A DNA stretch of 29,550 bases from positions 1 to 29,550 of the forward strand of contig URYV01000004.1 of NCBI GenBank assembly GCA_900552285.1, given 5' to 3'. The position numbers and the translations under genes are program-made. This document shows positions 7,799-15,176 of the stretch, piece after piece (the first letter of the stretch is position 1; every line of letters begins with the position of its first letter). The notes under the pieces are model-generated. The model was not told where the DNA came from and did no database searches. It worked only from the letters and a program-made list of their open reading frames with translations. Source of the DNA: an uncultured Oscillospiraceae bacterium. GTDB lineage: Bacteria; Bacillota; Clostridia; Oscillospirales; Acutalibacteraceae.

Positions 7799-8092
7799 TT
7801 ATTCCTCGGTCTCCGCTTCGGCCGCCTCGCAGCATCCGCAGGAGCTGTCCTCGATTACTTCCTTCTTTTCGGCGCATTTTTCATTGATGTCCTTTGCATC
7901 GGCAAAAATGTCCTCGGCATTCTCTTTTATGGTCGTAACCTTGGTCATAATCTCTTCCTTGGCTCTGAGCGCCGCGGCAGTGGAGTAGGTGTAAACCTTT
8001 CTGGCCTCACGGCTGCTTAAAATCTTCAGTCCAGCAGTTCCGAACAGAACGCCTCCGGCAAAAAGTCCGAGTTTTCCGAAATCAAATTTCAT
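7799..8092 (-). CDS. Small glycine-zipper membrane protein with cysteine tail (DUF6110-like, PacL-type partner of the metal pump)
   Basis: This 97-residue protein has one short glycine-rich membrane segment (about residues 8-25; G9, G13, G14, G18, G21), then an Ala/Lys/Glu-rich helix (about 28-80), then an acidic tail with Cys85, Cys87 and Cys88 in SSCGCCEAAEAETEE and a further Cys73. This architecture resembles the mycobacterial PacL (DUF1490) proteins, which scaffold P-type metal pumps and carry a C-terminal metal-binding tail. The position directly ahead of a P1B-ATPase supports the comparison. The assignment to DUF6110 is from memory of the family pattern, not a search. The ATG at 8092 has GGAGG eight bases upstream; the longer in-frame extension crosses the promoter and is rejected. 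Confidence 0.75.
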   Translation of the reverse strand: MKFDFGKLGLFAGGVLFGTAGLKILSSREARKVYTYSTAAALRAKEEIMTKVTTIKENAEDIFADAKDINEKCAEKKEVIEDSSCGCCEAAEAETEE

Positions 8093-8117
8093 TTTAATTA
8101 CCTCCGTCTGAATAATG

Positions 8118-8138
8118 GGAAAAGAGATAATCTTTTCC
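8118..8138 (-). promoter_or_regulatory. Perfect inverted repeat in the leader of the metal-pump operon
   Basis: GGAAAAGA and TCTTTTCC, perfect 8-base arms around 5 bases, lie between the -10 box and the ribosome binding site. This could be an operator for a metalloregulator or an RNA hairpin; nothing in the window identifies the regulator. Confidence 0.45.
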
Positions 8139-8147
8139 GATAAAAAA

Positions 8148-8176
8148 ATTTTATCACCGGAAGAACGATTTGTCAA
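8148..8176 (-). promoter_or_regulatory. Sigma-A promoter of the metal-pump operon
   Basis: On the minus strand, perfect TTGACA (8171-8176), 17-base spacer, then TAAAAT (8148-8153) preceded by an extended TGA. It is the strongest promoter match in this part of the window. Confidence 0.75.
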
Positions 8177-8185
8177 TAAAAGTCG

Positions 8186-8224
8186 AAAAAAATTTACATT
8201 TTCACATGTGAGCAGCTGTGAAAA
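8186..8224 (-). terminator. Probable terminator of the ACT-DUF711 operon
   Basis: On the minus strand, TTTTCACA (8217-8224) pairs with TGTGAAAA (8199-8206) across a 10-base loop, followed shortly by seven T residues (8186-8192). The stem is A/T-rich apart from its tip, so efficiency is uncertain. Confidence 0.5.
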
Positions 8225-8226
8225 CG

Positions 8227-9585
8227 TTAGTTTTTAAGGCTTTGCAGCGGTGCGGGAAGCCGTCCTCCCCTTGAAATAAACTTTGCGGGAGAGGCGGTGT
8301 TGACCGCCATTACAGGTCCGCTTCCGAGAAGCCCGCCGAAGGAAAGCTCATCCCCGACGCTTTTGCCGATTGCGGGAATAAGGCGGACGGCGGTGGTCTT
8401 GGAATTGACCATGCCGATTGCGGCTTCATCGGCGATTATGCCCGAAATCACCTCGGTTGGAGTGTCTCCGGGAATGACTATCATGTCAAGTCCCACCGAG
8501 CATACAGAGGTCATGGCCTCAAGCTTTTCGATGGTCAGGTGGCCGTCGCGGGAGGCGTCAATCATACCGGCGTCCTCGGTGACGGGAATAAATGCTCCCG
8601 AAAGCCCGCCCACATGAGACGAGGCCATTACCCCGCCCTTTTTCACGGCGTCGTTAAGCATGGCGAGGGTGGCTGTGGTTCCGCAGGCACCGCAATGCTC
8701 AAGACCCATTTCTTCAAGAATATGAGCAACCGAATCGCCCACCTCGGGAGTCGGAGCAAGGGACAAATCGACAATTCCGAAGGGTACGCAAAGCCGCTTT
8801 GAGGCTTCCATTGCCACAAGTTGACCCATTCTGGTTATTTTGAACGCAGTGCGCTTTATAATGTCGGCAAGCTGATCCACCGAACAGTCTCCCGCTTTTT
8901 CAAGGGCGCATTTTACGACTCCGGGGCCCGAAACGCCGACATTTATCACACAGTCGGGCTCTCCCACACCGTGAAACGCACCTGCCATAAAAGGATTGTC
9001 CTCGGGGGCGTTGCAAAGCGTCACTAATTTTGCGGCGCCGATACAGTCGCGGTCCTCTGTCAGCTCGGCAGACATTTTAACCGCCTTTCCCATCATTTTC
9101 ACCGCGTCCATATTTATGCCCGCTTTGGTGCTTCCCACGTTTACCGAAGCGCATACATGGTCGGTCTCGGCGAGAGCTCTCGGTATGCTTTCGATGAGAG
9201 CGTAGTCCCCGTCCGAAAAGCCCTTCTGAACAAGAGCCGAGTATCCTCCCACAAAATTGACCCCAAGCTCGTTTGCGGCTTTTTCAAGAGTCTTGGCAAA
9301 TTTGGTTATATCCGCCGAGGGGCACGCCGACGCGATCATGCCGATGGGTGTGACCGAAATACGGCGGTTGATTATCGGTATTCCGTATTCGCTCTGTATT
9401 TGGTCGCACACCGGCACAAGCCTTTCGGCATATCCGGTTATTTTGTCGTATATTTTGGCACAGGCCTTGTCAATGTCGCTGTCAATGCAGCTTAAAAGAG
9501 ATATACCCATGGTAACGGTTCGGATGTCGAGGTGCTCCTCCCGTATCATGTTTATGGTTTCCATTATATCCGACGGATTAAGCAT
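8227..9585 (-). CDS. PFL family protein, DUF711/UPF0210
   Basis: This 452-residue cytoplasmic protein of the DUF711 (UPF0210) family has a fold related to pyruvate formate-lyase but no known reaction. Recognisable family blocks are the start (IMETINMIREEHLDIRTVTMGISLL), VNFVGGYSALVQKG, INVGVSGPGVVKCALEK, FGIVDLSLAPTPEVGDSV and the C-terminal FGGLLGSGPVMAVN. The length is that of the family. The ATG at 9585 has AAAGGAAATT upstream. It lies 23 bases after a small ACT-domain gene, an arrangement conserved across Firmicutes and archaea, which suggests that the ACT protein senses a small ligand for this enzyme. No glycyl-radical loop (RVxGY) is visible. Confidence 0.92.
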   Translation of the reverse strand: MLNPSDIMETINMIREEHLDIRTVTMGISLLSCIDSDIDKACAKIYDKITGYAERLVPVCDQIQSEYGIPIINRRISVTPIGMIASACPSADITKFAKTLEKAANELGVNFVGGYSALVQKGFSDGDYALIESIPRALAETDHVCASVNVGSTKAGINMDAVKMMGKAVKMSAELTEDRDCIGAAKLVTLCNAPEDNPFMAGAFHGVGEPDCVINVGVSGPGVVKCALEKAGDCSVDQLADIIKRTAFKITRMGQLVAMEASKRLCVPFGIVDLSLAPTPEVGDSVAHILEEMGLEHCGACGTTATLAMLNDAVKKGGVMASSHVGGLSGAFIPVTEDAGMIDASRDGHLTIEKLEAMTSVCSVGLDMIVIPGDTPTEVISGIIADEAAIGMVNSKTTAVRLIPAIGKSVGDELSFGGLLGSGPVMAVNTASPAKFISRGGRLPAPLQSLKN

Positions 9586-9608
9586 AACAATTTCCTTTCC
9601 GATAAAGA

Positions 9609-9878
9609 CTAAATGCGGTGCATGGAATTGAAAATGTCCTCGTGCATGGCGTGAACGGTCATGCCGATTTCCTTTCCGAATTCCTTGATATTTTCGGCAA
9701 ATTCCGAAAAAGGAACGCTGCAGCCGTCAATTTCCACCTGCATGATCATGGTAAACATTCCGTCAACGACCTTTTGGTTGACGTCGATAATATTTATGTT
9801 GTTTTCCGCACAGCGGCCGGAAATTTTCGCAAGAATTCCTACCCTGTCGGCGCCTATAACCGAAATAACAGCTCTCAT
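9609..9878 (-). CDS. ACT domain protein (UPF0237 family)
   Basis: This 89-residue protein is made of a single ACT domain: the beta-1 strand and ligand turn VISVIGADRVGILAKIS, the helix ISGRCAENNINIID, then VVDGMFTMIMQVEID. ACT domains usually bind amino acids or similar small ligands and act as regulatory modules; here there is no fused enzyme. It is the first gene of a two-gene operon with the DUF711 protein. The start has TTGGAGGAAT upstream. Its partner and ligand are inferred from context only. Confidence 0.9.
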   Translation of the reverse strand: MRAVISVIGADRVGILAKISGRCAENNINIIDVNQKVVDGMFTMIMQVEIDGCSVPFSEFAENIKEFGKEIGMTVHAMHEDIFNSMHRI

Positions 9879-9907
9879 TTTTATTCCTCCAACCGATTTT
9901 TTATGAA

Positions 9908-9936
9908 ATTATATCACAATTTTCTTTTGCCCACAA
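9908..9936 (-). promoter_or_regulatory. Sigma-A promoter of the ACT-DUF711 operon
   Basis: On the minus strand, TTGTGG (9931-9936), 17-base spacer, perfect TATAAT (9908-9913) with extended TGA before it, about 30 bases upstream of the start codon. Confidence 0.7.
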
Positions 9937-9974
9937 GATTTTTATAAAAAACTCTGTTATTTTTTCATTTGTTG

Positions 9975-9983
9975 TGCTATAAT
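9975..9983 (+). promoter_or_regulatory. Extended -10 promoter of the PHP phosphatase operon
   Basis: TGCTATAAT gives an extended -10 element 36 bases before the start codon; no clear -35 box is present at 17 or 18 bases. It is back-to-back with the ACT operon promoter. Confidence 0.6.
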
Positions 9984-10018
9984 CTTCAAGTAAATATAAT
10001 TTTTCGGGGTGTATATAA

Positions 10019-10837
10019 ATGGGTTTTAAAAATCTTGTTGATTTTCATTTGCATACCGACAATTCCGACGACGGATTTGACCCGGTTATGCTTATGTGCG
10101 AGCACGCTGTCAATGCGGGTCTGCGCGCGGTGGCCATTACCGACCATTGCGAAATTAACCGTTACCGAGCCGATATATACCGTTTTGACAAATCGATAAG
10201 GCAGAGCTTTATCGAGGCCAAAAGGGCAAAGGACGCCTTCAAAAACCACCTCATTATAATGGCGGGGATCGAGCTTGGGCAGGCAACCCAAAATCTCGAG
10301 GACACAAACGACGCTCTTTCTGCAAACGATTATGATTTTATTCTCGGAAGCCTTCATTGCATCAAGGGCGAAGAGGATTTTTGGAAGGTGGATTATGAAA
10401 AGAACGATCCTTTCGAATTTTTCGATATGTATCTCGACCAGCTTTACGAGCTTGTTCGGTGGAACGGCTTTGACAGTCTTGCCCACCTGACATATCCCCT
10501 GAGATACATCAACGGTGAACATCATTTCGGAGTCGAGCTTAAAAACTATGCCGAAAAGGTGGACGAAATTTTAAAGCTTCTTGCCAAAAATCAAAAGGCG
10601 CTTGAAATCAACACCTCCGGCTACCGACAGGCCTACGGAAAGCCTCTTCCCGATCTCGAAGTCGTGAAACGGTTTAAAGAGGTCGGAGGACGGTATATCA
10701 CCTTCGGTTCCGACGCTCACCATTATTATGACGTGGGCAAAAACATTGCCGACGGAATGGAAATGGCCAAGGCGGCAGGATTTACCTATTTAACTATATA
10801 CGAACAGCATGTTCCCATGCTCGTTCCCATTATCTGA
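10019..10837 (+). CDS. PHP-domain histidinol-phosphatase family protein
   Basis: This 272-residue cytoplasmic metallo-phosphatase of the PHP superfamily is related to HisK/HisJ histidinol-phosphatase. All metal-binding motifs are present: DFHLHTDNSDDG, ITDHCE, GIELGQ, LGSLHCI, LAHLTYP and FGSDAHHYYDVG. The length fits HisK. The start has a GGGGTG site. It heads an operon with an Lrp-type regulator, an aminotransferase and ispE. No other histidine genes are in the window, so a different phosphorylated substrate is possible; PHP proteins are promiscuous and the specific reaction is an inference from family. Confidence 0.85.
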   Translation: MGFKNLVDFHLHTDNSDDGFDPVMLMCEHAVNAGLRAVAITDHCEINRYRADIYRFDKSIRQSFIEAKRAKDAFKNHLIIMAGIELGQATQNLEDTNDALSANDYDFILGSLHCIKGEEDFWKVDYEKNDPFEFFDMYLDQLYELVRWNGFDSLAHLTYPLRYINGEHHFGVELKNYAEKVDEILKLLAKNQKALEINTSGYRQAYGKPLPDLEVVKRFKEVGGRYITFGSDAHHYYDVGKNIADGMEMAKAAGFTYLTIYEQHVPMLVPII

Positions 10838-10850
10838 TTGGAGGATTACT

Positions 10851-11330
10851 ATGGATAAGCTTGCTAAACTTCTCTTTAAAAACGCCCGTTATTCGGTGGC
10901 CGACCTTGCCGCTATGCTCGGAACTACCGAGGAAGAAGTTAAGGAACACATAAAAAAGCTTGAGGCCGACGGTGTTATCAACGGCTATAAAGCGCTTATA
11001 AATTGGGAAAAGCTCGGCGACAAGCGTATTACCGCCATGGTCGAGCTTAAGGTTACCCCCCAGCCCGATGCGGGATATGAGGAGCTTGCCAAAAAAATCA
11101 TGCAGTTTGACGAGGTTTCCGATTTGTGCCTCATGTCCGGCTCATACGACTTTCTTGTCACCGTCAAGGCCGATGATCTTCAGTCGGCGGCAATGTTTGT
11201 TTCCCACAGACTCGCGCCCATTGAAGGCGTAACATCCACCGCAACTCATTTTATGCTCCGCAACTATAAGCAGATGGGTGTGCGTATATGCTATGACAAC
11301 AAGGACGACAGGAGGATAATGTCGTTTTGA
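10851..11330 (+). CDS. Lrp/AsnC family transcriptional regulator
   Basis: This 159-residue protein has an N-terminal helix-turn-helix (about residues 1-55; DLAAMLGTTEEEVKEHIKKLEADGVINGY) and a C-terminal RAM/ACT-like effector domain (about 65-150; MVELKVTPQPDAGYEELAKKI and LMSGSYDFLVTVKADD). Such regulators bind amino acids and form octameric rings. The ATG at 10851 has TTGGAGG upstream; an in-frame extension overlapping the PHP gene is rejected. Its TGA stop overlaps the ATG of the aminotransferase gene by one base, which suggests that it senses or controls the metabolite handled by that enzyme. Its operator is not evident. Confidence 0.9.
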   Translation: MDKLAKLLFKNARYSVADLAAMLGTTEEEVKEHIKKLEADGVINGYKALINWEKLGDKRITAMVELKVTPQPDAGYEELAKKIMQFDEVSDLCLMSGSYDFLVTVKADDLQSAAMFVSHRLAPIEGVTSTATHFMLRNYKQMGVRICYDNKDDRRIMSF

Positions 11331-12496
11331 TGAACTATGATAACATTTTGAACCCTATTACCGTGTCGCTCAAGCCCTCGGGAATAAGGAAATATTTTGA
11401 CATTGCAAGCACCATGGACGACGTGGTGTCTCTCGGCGTCGGCGAGCCGGATTTTTACACTCCGTGGCACATCAGACAGGCGGGAATTTCCTCTCTCGAG
11501 GCGGGATATACAAGATATACGGCCAACGCCGGACTTGCCGAGCTGCGCGAAGAAATTGCCGCTTATTACAACCGAAGATTCGGAATAAAATACGAACCGA
11601 AAACCGACGTACTTGTTACCGTGGGCGGTTCGGAGGCCATTGACGCCTGCTTTAGAGCCATTGTGTCGGAGGGCGATGAGGTCATAGTGCCCGAGCCGAG
11701 CTTTGTGTGCTACTCCCCTCTTGTCAGTCTTTGCAGAGGCGTTCCCGTTCCGCTGAAAACCACCGTTGAAAACAATTTCAGAATTACACCCGAGCAGCTG
11801 AAATCCGTGATTACGCCGAAAACCAAGCTGCTTGTTCTGCCCTATCCGAACAACCCCACAGGCGGAATTATGGAAAAACACGATCTTGAGCAAATCGCCG
11901 AAGTCCTCAAAGATACAAACATAATGATTTTGTCGGACGAAATATATGCCGAGCTGACCTATGGCGGCCGTCATCATGTTTCGATCGCGTCAATTGACGG
12001 AATGAAGGAACGGACGGTTATTGCCAACGGATTTTCCAAGTCATATTCCATGACCGGCTGGAGGCTTGGATATGCTCTCGGACCCAAGGAAATCATAAAA
12101 CAGATGACCAAAATTCATCAGTTCGGAATAATGAGCGCGCCCACCACGTCTCAGTACGCCGCAATCGAAGCGCTTAAAAACGGCGACGGCGATATTGTCA
12201 AAATGCGTGACGAATATGACATGAGAAGGAAATTTCTCTTAAAAGGTCTTGAAAAAGCGGGACTTGAATGTTTTGAGCCGCTCGGTGCGTTTTACGCCTT
12301 TCCGAGCATAGAAAAATCCGGCATGAGCTCGGACGAATTTTGCGAAAAGCTTCTTTATTCCAAGCACGTTGCCGTTATTCCCGGAACCGCCTTCGGACAA
12401 AGCGGAGAGGGACACATTCGCGTTTCCTACTGTTATTCTCTCGATCATCTTAAAACGGCACTTGAAAAAATCGAAGAATTTATGGGCGAATTATGA
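11330..12496 (+). CDS. Pyridoxal-phosphate-dependent aminotransferase, class I/II
   Basis: This 388-residue fold-type I aminotransferase is in the PatA/AspC-like group. The PLP-binding lysine is K237 in NGFSKSYSMTGWRLGY. Other family motifs are SLGVGEPDFYTP, the YTANAGLAELR helix, YPNNPTGG (177-179 region) and SDEIYAEL with the PLP-contacting Asp and Tyr. I start at the ATG at 11330, which overlaps the Lrp stop. An in-frame TTG three bases earlier is the alternative; both lie 11-14 bases from GGAGG. The next gene, ispE, overlaps by four bases. Amino-acid specificity cannot be read from the sequence; the Lrp neighbour is consistent with amino-acid metabolism. Confidence 0.9.
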   Translation: MNYDNILNPITVSLKPSGIRKYFDIASTMDDVVSLGVGEPDFYTPWHIRQAGISSLEAGYTRYTANAGLAELREEIAAYYNRRFGIKYEPKTDVLVTVGGSEAIDACFRAIVSEGDEVIVPEPSFVCYSPLVSLCRGVPVPLKTTVENNFRITPEQLKSVITPKTKLLVLPYPNNPTGGIMEKHDLEQIAEVLKDTNIMILSDEIYAELTYGGRHHVSIASIDGMKERTVIANGFSKSYSMTGWRLGYALGPKEIIKQMTKIHQFGIMSAPTTSQYAAIEALKNGDGDIVKMRDEYDMRRKFLLKGLEKAGLECFEPLGAFYAFPSIEKSGMSSDEFCEKLLYSKHVAVIPGTAFGQSGEGHIRVSYCYSLDHLKTALEKIEEFMGEL

Positions 12497-13338
12497 GAAA
12501 AATATCACAGAAAGCCTATGCAAAGCTCAATCTGACCCTCGACTGTCTCGAAAAACGTCCCGATGGTTATCATAATTTAAAATCAATAATGCATCCCGTT
12601 GACCTTTATGATACCGTCACCGTAAAAAAGACCGAGTTTGGCGGAATAAAGGTTAATTGCAGTCTTGTACGCCGAGAGGAAAATCTTGCCTTTAAGGCGG
12701 CAAAGCTCTTTTTTGAAACGAACGGTATTGCCGATGACAATATTGAAATAACCGTGGAAAAGCGTATTCCTTTGCTTTCGGGGCTGGGCGGCGGAAGTGC
12801 CGACGCGGCGGCCGTTATAAACATTTTGAACGTTCTCTACGGCGTCGGATTGACAGATGAGCAGAAAATCGGCCTGGCGAAAAAGCTCGGTGCCGACGTA
12901 CCCTTTGCCCTGTTTTCCAAAACCGCTCTTGCCGAAGGAATTGGAGAAAAGCTCACCTTTCTCGAAAACTTCCCCAGAATGTTTTTTGTGCTTATAAAGC
13001 CCTGCGACAAGGGCTCGACGGGCGAAATGTATAAAATGCTTGACCAAAGAAAAAGCTTTGACGAAAATTACACCGATAAGGTCCTCTCTCTTTTAAAACA
13101 AGGAGAGACGGTTTCGGCAATAAAATCCTTCGGAAATGATTTTGCGCTTTGCAACAGCCGCGGCGTATACGGCCGCATAAGCGAAATTGCCGCAAAAAAA
13201 GGCGGTATTGCCACTTCGCTGACCGGCAGCGGACCGACCTGCTTTTCGGTTTTTGACAATGAGACCGACTCGACAAATTTTTTCAACGACGTGAAACAAA
13301 CTTTTTCGTTTGTTTCACTTGCAAAATCGGTCGGATAG
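12493..13338 (+). CDS. ispE: 4-diphosphocytidyl-2-C-methyl-D-erythritol kinase
   Basis: This 281-residue GHMP kinase phosphorylates CDP-methylerythritol in the MEP pathway of isoprenoid synthesis. Seen are KAYAKLNLTLD with the substrate-binding lysine (K11), the ATP-binding glycine loop PLLSGLGGGSADAA (93-106), the catalytic aspartate in LGADVPF (D135), and the C-terminal GHMP motif SLTGSGPTCFSVF. The length matches the family. Its ATG overlaps the aminotransferase stop (ATGA), so it is translationally coupled in the PHP-lrp-aminotransferase operon. Its end overlaps the promoter of the next gene. Confidence 0.95.
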   Translation: MRKISQKAYAKLNLTLDCLEKRPDGYHNLKSIMHPVDLYDTVTVKKTEFGGIKVNCSLVRREENLAFKAAKLFFETNGIADDNIEITVEKRIPLLSGLGGGSADAAAVINILNVLYGVGLTDEQKIGLAKKLGADVPFALFSKTALAEGIGEKLTFLENFPRMFFVLIKPCDKGSTGEMYKMLDQRKSFDENYTDKVLSLLKQGETVSAIKSFGNDFALCNSRGVYGRISEIAAKKGGIATSLTGSGPTCFSVFDNETDSTNFFNDVKQTFSFVSLAKSVG

Positions 13339-13347
13339 GTATACAAT
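13319..13347 (+). promoter_or_regulatory. Sigma-A promoter of the IscU-like/GGGtGRT pair
   Basis: TTGCAA (13319-13324), 17-base spacer, TACAAT (13342-13347); the -35 box lies inside the end of ispE. A second TATAAT at 13357-13362 has no good -35. Confidence 0.55.
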
Positions 13348-13367
13348 ATATATGTTTATAATTGCGT

Positions 13368-13392
13368 ATTTCGGCGTTTTGCCGTCCGAAAT
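13368..13392 (+). promoter_or_regulatory. Leader hairpin before the IscU-like gene
   Basis: ATTTCGG (13368-13374) pairs with CCGAAAT (13386-13392), with an inner CGGC/GCCG alternative. It lies in the 5' untranslated region. It may stabilise the message; no known riboswitch is recognised. Confidence 0.3.
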
Positions 13393-13420
13393 CCGCTAAT
13401 TCCCGAAAGGAGATAGAAAA

Positions 13421-14113
13421 ATGACTTATTCACAGGAAGTCGAAAATATGTGCGTAGTCGCAAAGGGTCCCCATCACGGACCTGCTCCCATTCCCGAAGA
13501 GGGCAAGTGGATTGAAGCAAAGCAGATAACCGACATTTCCGGTTATACCCACGGTGTCGGCTGGTGCGCTCCCCAGCAGGGTGCTTGTAAGCTTTCGCTC
13601 AACGTCAAAAACGGCGTTATCGAGGAGGCTCTTGTCGAGACGGTAGGATGTTCCGGCATGACCCATTCGGCAGCAATGGCGGCCGAGATTCTTCCCGGAA
13701 AAACCGTTCTTGAGGCTCTTAACACCGACCTCGTTTGCGACGCTATCAACACCGCAATGCGCGAACTGTTCCTTCAGATAGTTTACGGCCGTACCCAGTC
13801 TGCATTTTCCGATGACGGTCTTGTTATCGGCGCCGGCATGGAAGATCTCGGCAAGGGTGCCCGTTCCATGGTCGGAACCATGTACGGCACAAAGGATAAG
13901 GGTGTTCGTTATCTCGAAATGACCGAAGGTTACTGCACAAGAATGGCTCTCGACGAAAACGGCGAGGTCATCGGCTATGAGTTTGTTTCCCTCGGAAAAA
14001 TGACCGACTTCATCAAAAAAGGCATGGAACCCAACGAGGCATACAAGAAGTCTATGGGTACCTACGGCAGATTTGACGAGGCCGCCAAATATATCGACCC
14101 GAGAAAAGAATAA
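13421..14113 (+). CDS. IscU/NifU-like iron-sulfur scaffold family protein paired with GGGtGRT protein
   Basis: This 230-residue protein is related to the IscU/NifU N-terminal fold used to build Fe-S clusters, but longer and divergent. Cysteines at 49 and 56 (WCAPQQGAC), 77 (VGCSGMTH), 106 (LVCDAIN) and 172 (GYCTRM) are spaced as candidate ligands, and the GCSGMTHSAAMAAEIL block matches the scaffold pattern GCxxxxASA. AAAGGAGAT sets the start. Codon use is markedly biased toward C-ending codons, unlike the neighbours, which suggests high expression. The GGGtGRT gene follows after 17 bases; this pair recurs in Clostridia, Bacteroidetes and Thermotogae as far as I recall, without a known function. 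Classical isc/suf genes are absent nearby. Confidence 0.8.
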   Translation: MTYSQEVENMCVVAKGPHHGPAPIPEEGKWIEAKQITDISGYTHGVGWCAPQQGACKLSLNVKNGVIEEALVETVGCSGMTHSAAMAAEILPGKTVLEALNTDLVCDAINTAMRELFLQIVYGRTQSAFSDDGLVIGAGMEDLGKGARSMVGTMYGTKDKGVRYLEMTEGYCTRMALDENGEVIGYEFVSLGKMTDFIKKGMEPNEAYKKSMGTYGRFDEAAKYIDPRKE

Positions 14114-14130
14114 GAAGGAGGAAAATTCTA

Positions 14131-15129
14131 ATGGCACAGTTTGAAGGTTATGAAAGACGCGAGGCCAAAATCCTCGAGACTTTAAAGAAATACGGAATTT
14201 CCTCCATTGACGAATGCAAGGAAATTACCACCGCAAAGGGTATCGACGTTGACCAGATCGTTCGTTCGACTCAGCCCATTTGCTTTGAAAATGCCATTTG
14301 GGCATACACCGTCGGTTGCGCTATCGCCATCAAAAAGGGCTGCGTAAAGGCTGCCGATGCCGCCGCCGCAATCGGTGAGGGACTTCAGTCCTTCTGCATT
14401 CCCGGTTCGGTTGCCGAAAACCGCAAGGTCGGTCTCGGCCACGGAAATCTCGGTAAAATGCTTCTTTCCGAAGAAACCGAGTGCTTCTGCTTCCTCGCCG
14501 GCCACGAGTCTTTTGCTGCCGCCGAGGGCGCTATCAAAATCGCTCTTAACGCCAACAAGGTCAGAAACAAGGACCTTCGCGTTATCCTTAACGGACTCGG
14601 AAAAGACGCCGCTTATATCATCTCGAGAATCAACGGCTTCACCTATTGCGAAACCGAGTTTGACCCCTATACCGAGCAGGTTAACGTTAAAGAGGAAATC
14701 GCATTTTCCAAGGGCGACCGCGCCAAGGTCAAATGCTACGGAGCAGACAATGTTCCCGAGGGCGTTGCCATTATGAAGCTTGAGAACGTCGGCGTTTCCA
14801 TCACCGGCAACTCCACCAACCCGACCCGCTTCCAGCACCCGGTCGCAGGCACCTACAAGAAGTGGTGCGTCGAGAACGGCGTCAACTACTTCTCCGTCGC
14901 TTCCGGCGGCGGCACAGGCCGTACCCTGCATCCCGACAACATGGCGGCAGGCCCCTCCAGCTACGGCATGACCGACACCATGGGTCGTATGCATTCCGAC
15001 GCCCAGTTCGCCGGTTCTTCCTCCGTTCCCGCACACGTTGAGATGATGGGTCTCATCGGCATGGGTAACAACCCCATGGTCGGTGCCACCGTTGCTTGTG
15101 CGGTTGCCGTTGAAGAGGCTTCCAAATAA
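14131..15129 (+). CDS. GGGtGRT protein, unknown function
   Basis: This 332-residue cytoplasmic protein is named for the motif GGGTGRT, here at residues 259-265 in VASGGGTGRTLHPDNM. It has 11 cysteines (29, 51, 63, 71, 89, 118, 120, 173, 202, 246, 323) including ECFCF, and conserved histidines near 104, 125, 236, 267 and 288, so metal or cluster binding is plausible. No signal peptide or membrane segment is seen. GAAGGAGGAAAA precedes the ATG. It has the same strongly biased codons as the gene before it, and a strong terminator follows. It is always, to my knowledge, next to the IscU-like protein, so the two likely act together. The biochemical role is unknown. Confidence 0.85.
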   Translation: MAQFEGYERREAKILETLKKYGISSIDECKEITTAKGIDVDQIVRSTQPICFENAIWAYTVGCAIAIKKGCVKAADAAAAIGEGLQSFCIPGSVAENRKVGLGHGNLGKMLLSEETECFCFLAGHESFAAAEGAIKIALNANKVRNKDLRVILNGLGKDAAYIISRINGFTYCETEFDPYTEQVNVKEEIAFSKGDRAKVKCYGADNVPEGVAIMKLENVGVSITGNSTNPTRFQHPVAGTYKKWCVENGVNYFSVASGGGTGRTLHPDNMAAGPSSYGMTDTMGRMHSDAQFAGSSSVPAHVEMMGLIGMGNNPMVGATVACAVAVEEASK

Positions 15130-15146
15130 GTCATTTCACAAAAATT

Positions 15147-15176
15147 AAGACCGTCTTATCCAGACGGTCTTTTTTT
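15147..15176. terminator. Bidirectional terminator between the GGGtGRT gene and sigG
   Basis: AGACCGTCT (15148-15156), loop TATCC, AGACGGTCT (15162-15170), then T7 on the plus strand. On the minus strand it lies directly behind the sigG stop codon with a less pure T-run. Confidence 0.9.

Noticed and set aside
9986..10525. 179-codon frame opposite the PHP phosphatase
   Set aside because: All PHP metal motifs are on the plus strand; the minus frame has no recognisable domain.
11291..11977. Open frame of 228 codons opposite the aminotransferase
   Set aside because: Overlaps a fully conserved aminotransferase and the end of the Lrp gene; no supporting motif.
13348..13420. A riboswitch ahead of the IscU-like gene
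   Set aside because: Only about 70 bases with one small hairpin; no conserved riboswitch core is recognisable.
13430..14137. Open frame of 235 codons opposite the IscU-like gene
   Set aside because: Same cause: codon bias of the sense gene; no ribosome binding site and no recognisable domain.
14182..15036. Long open frame (284 codons) on the minus strand, opposite the GGGtGRT gene
   Set aside because: Glycine/valine-rich translation without motifs, an artefact of the strong codon bias of the real gene on the plus strand.
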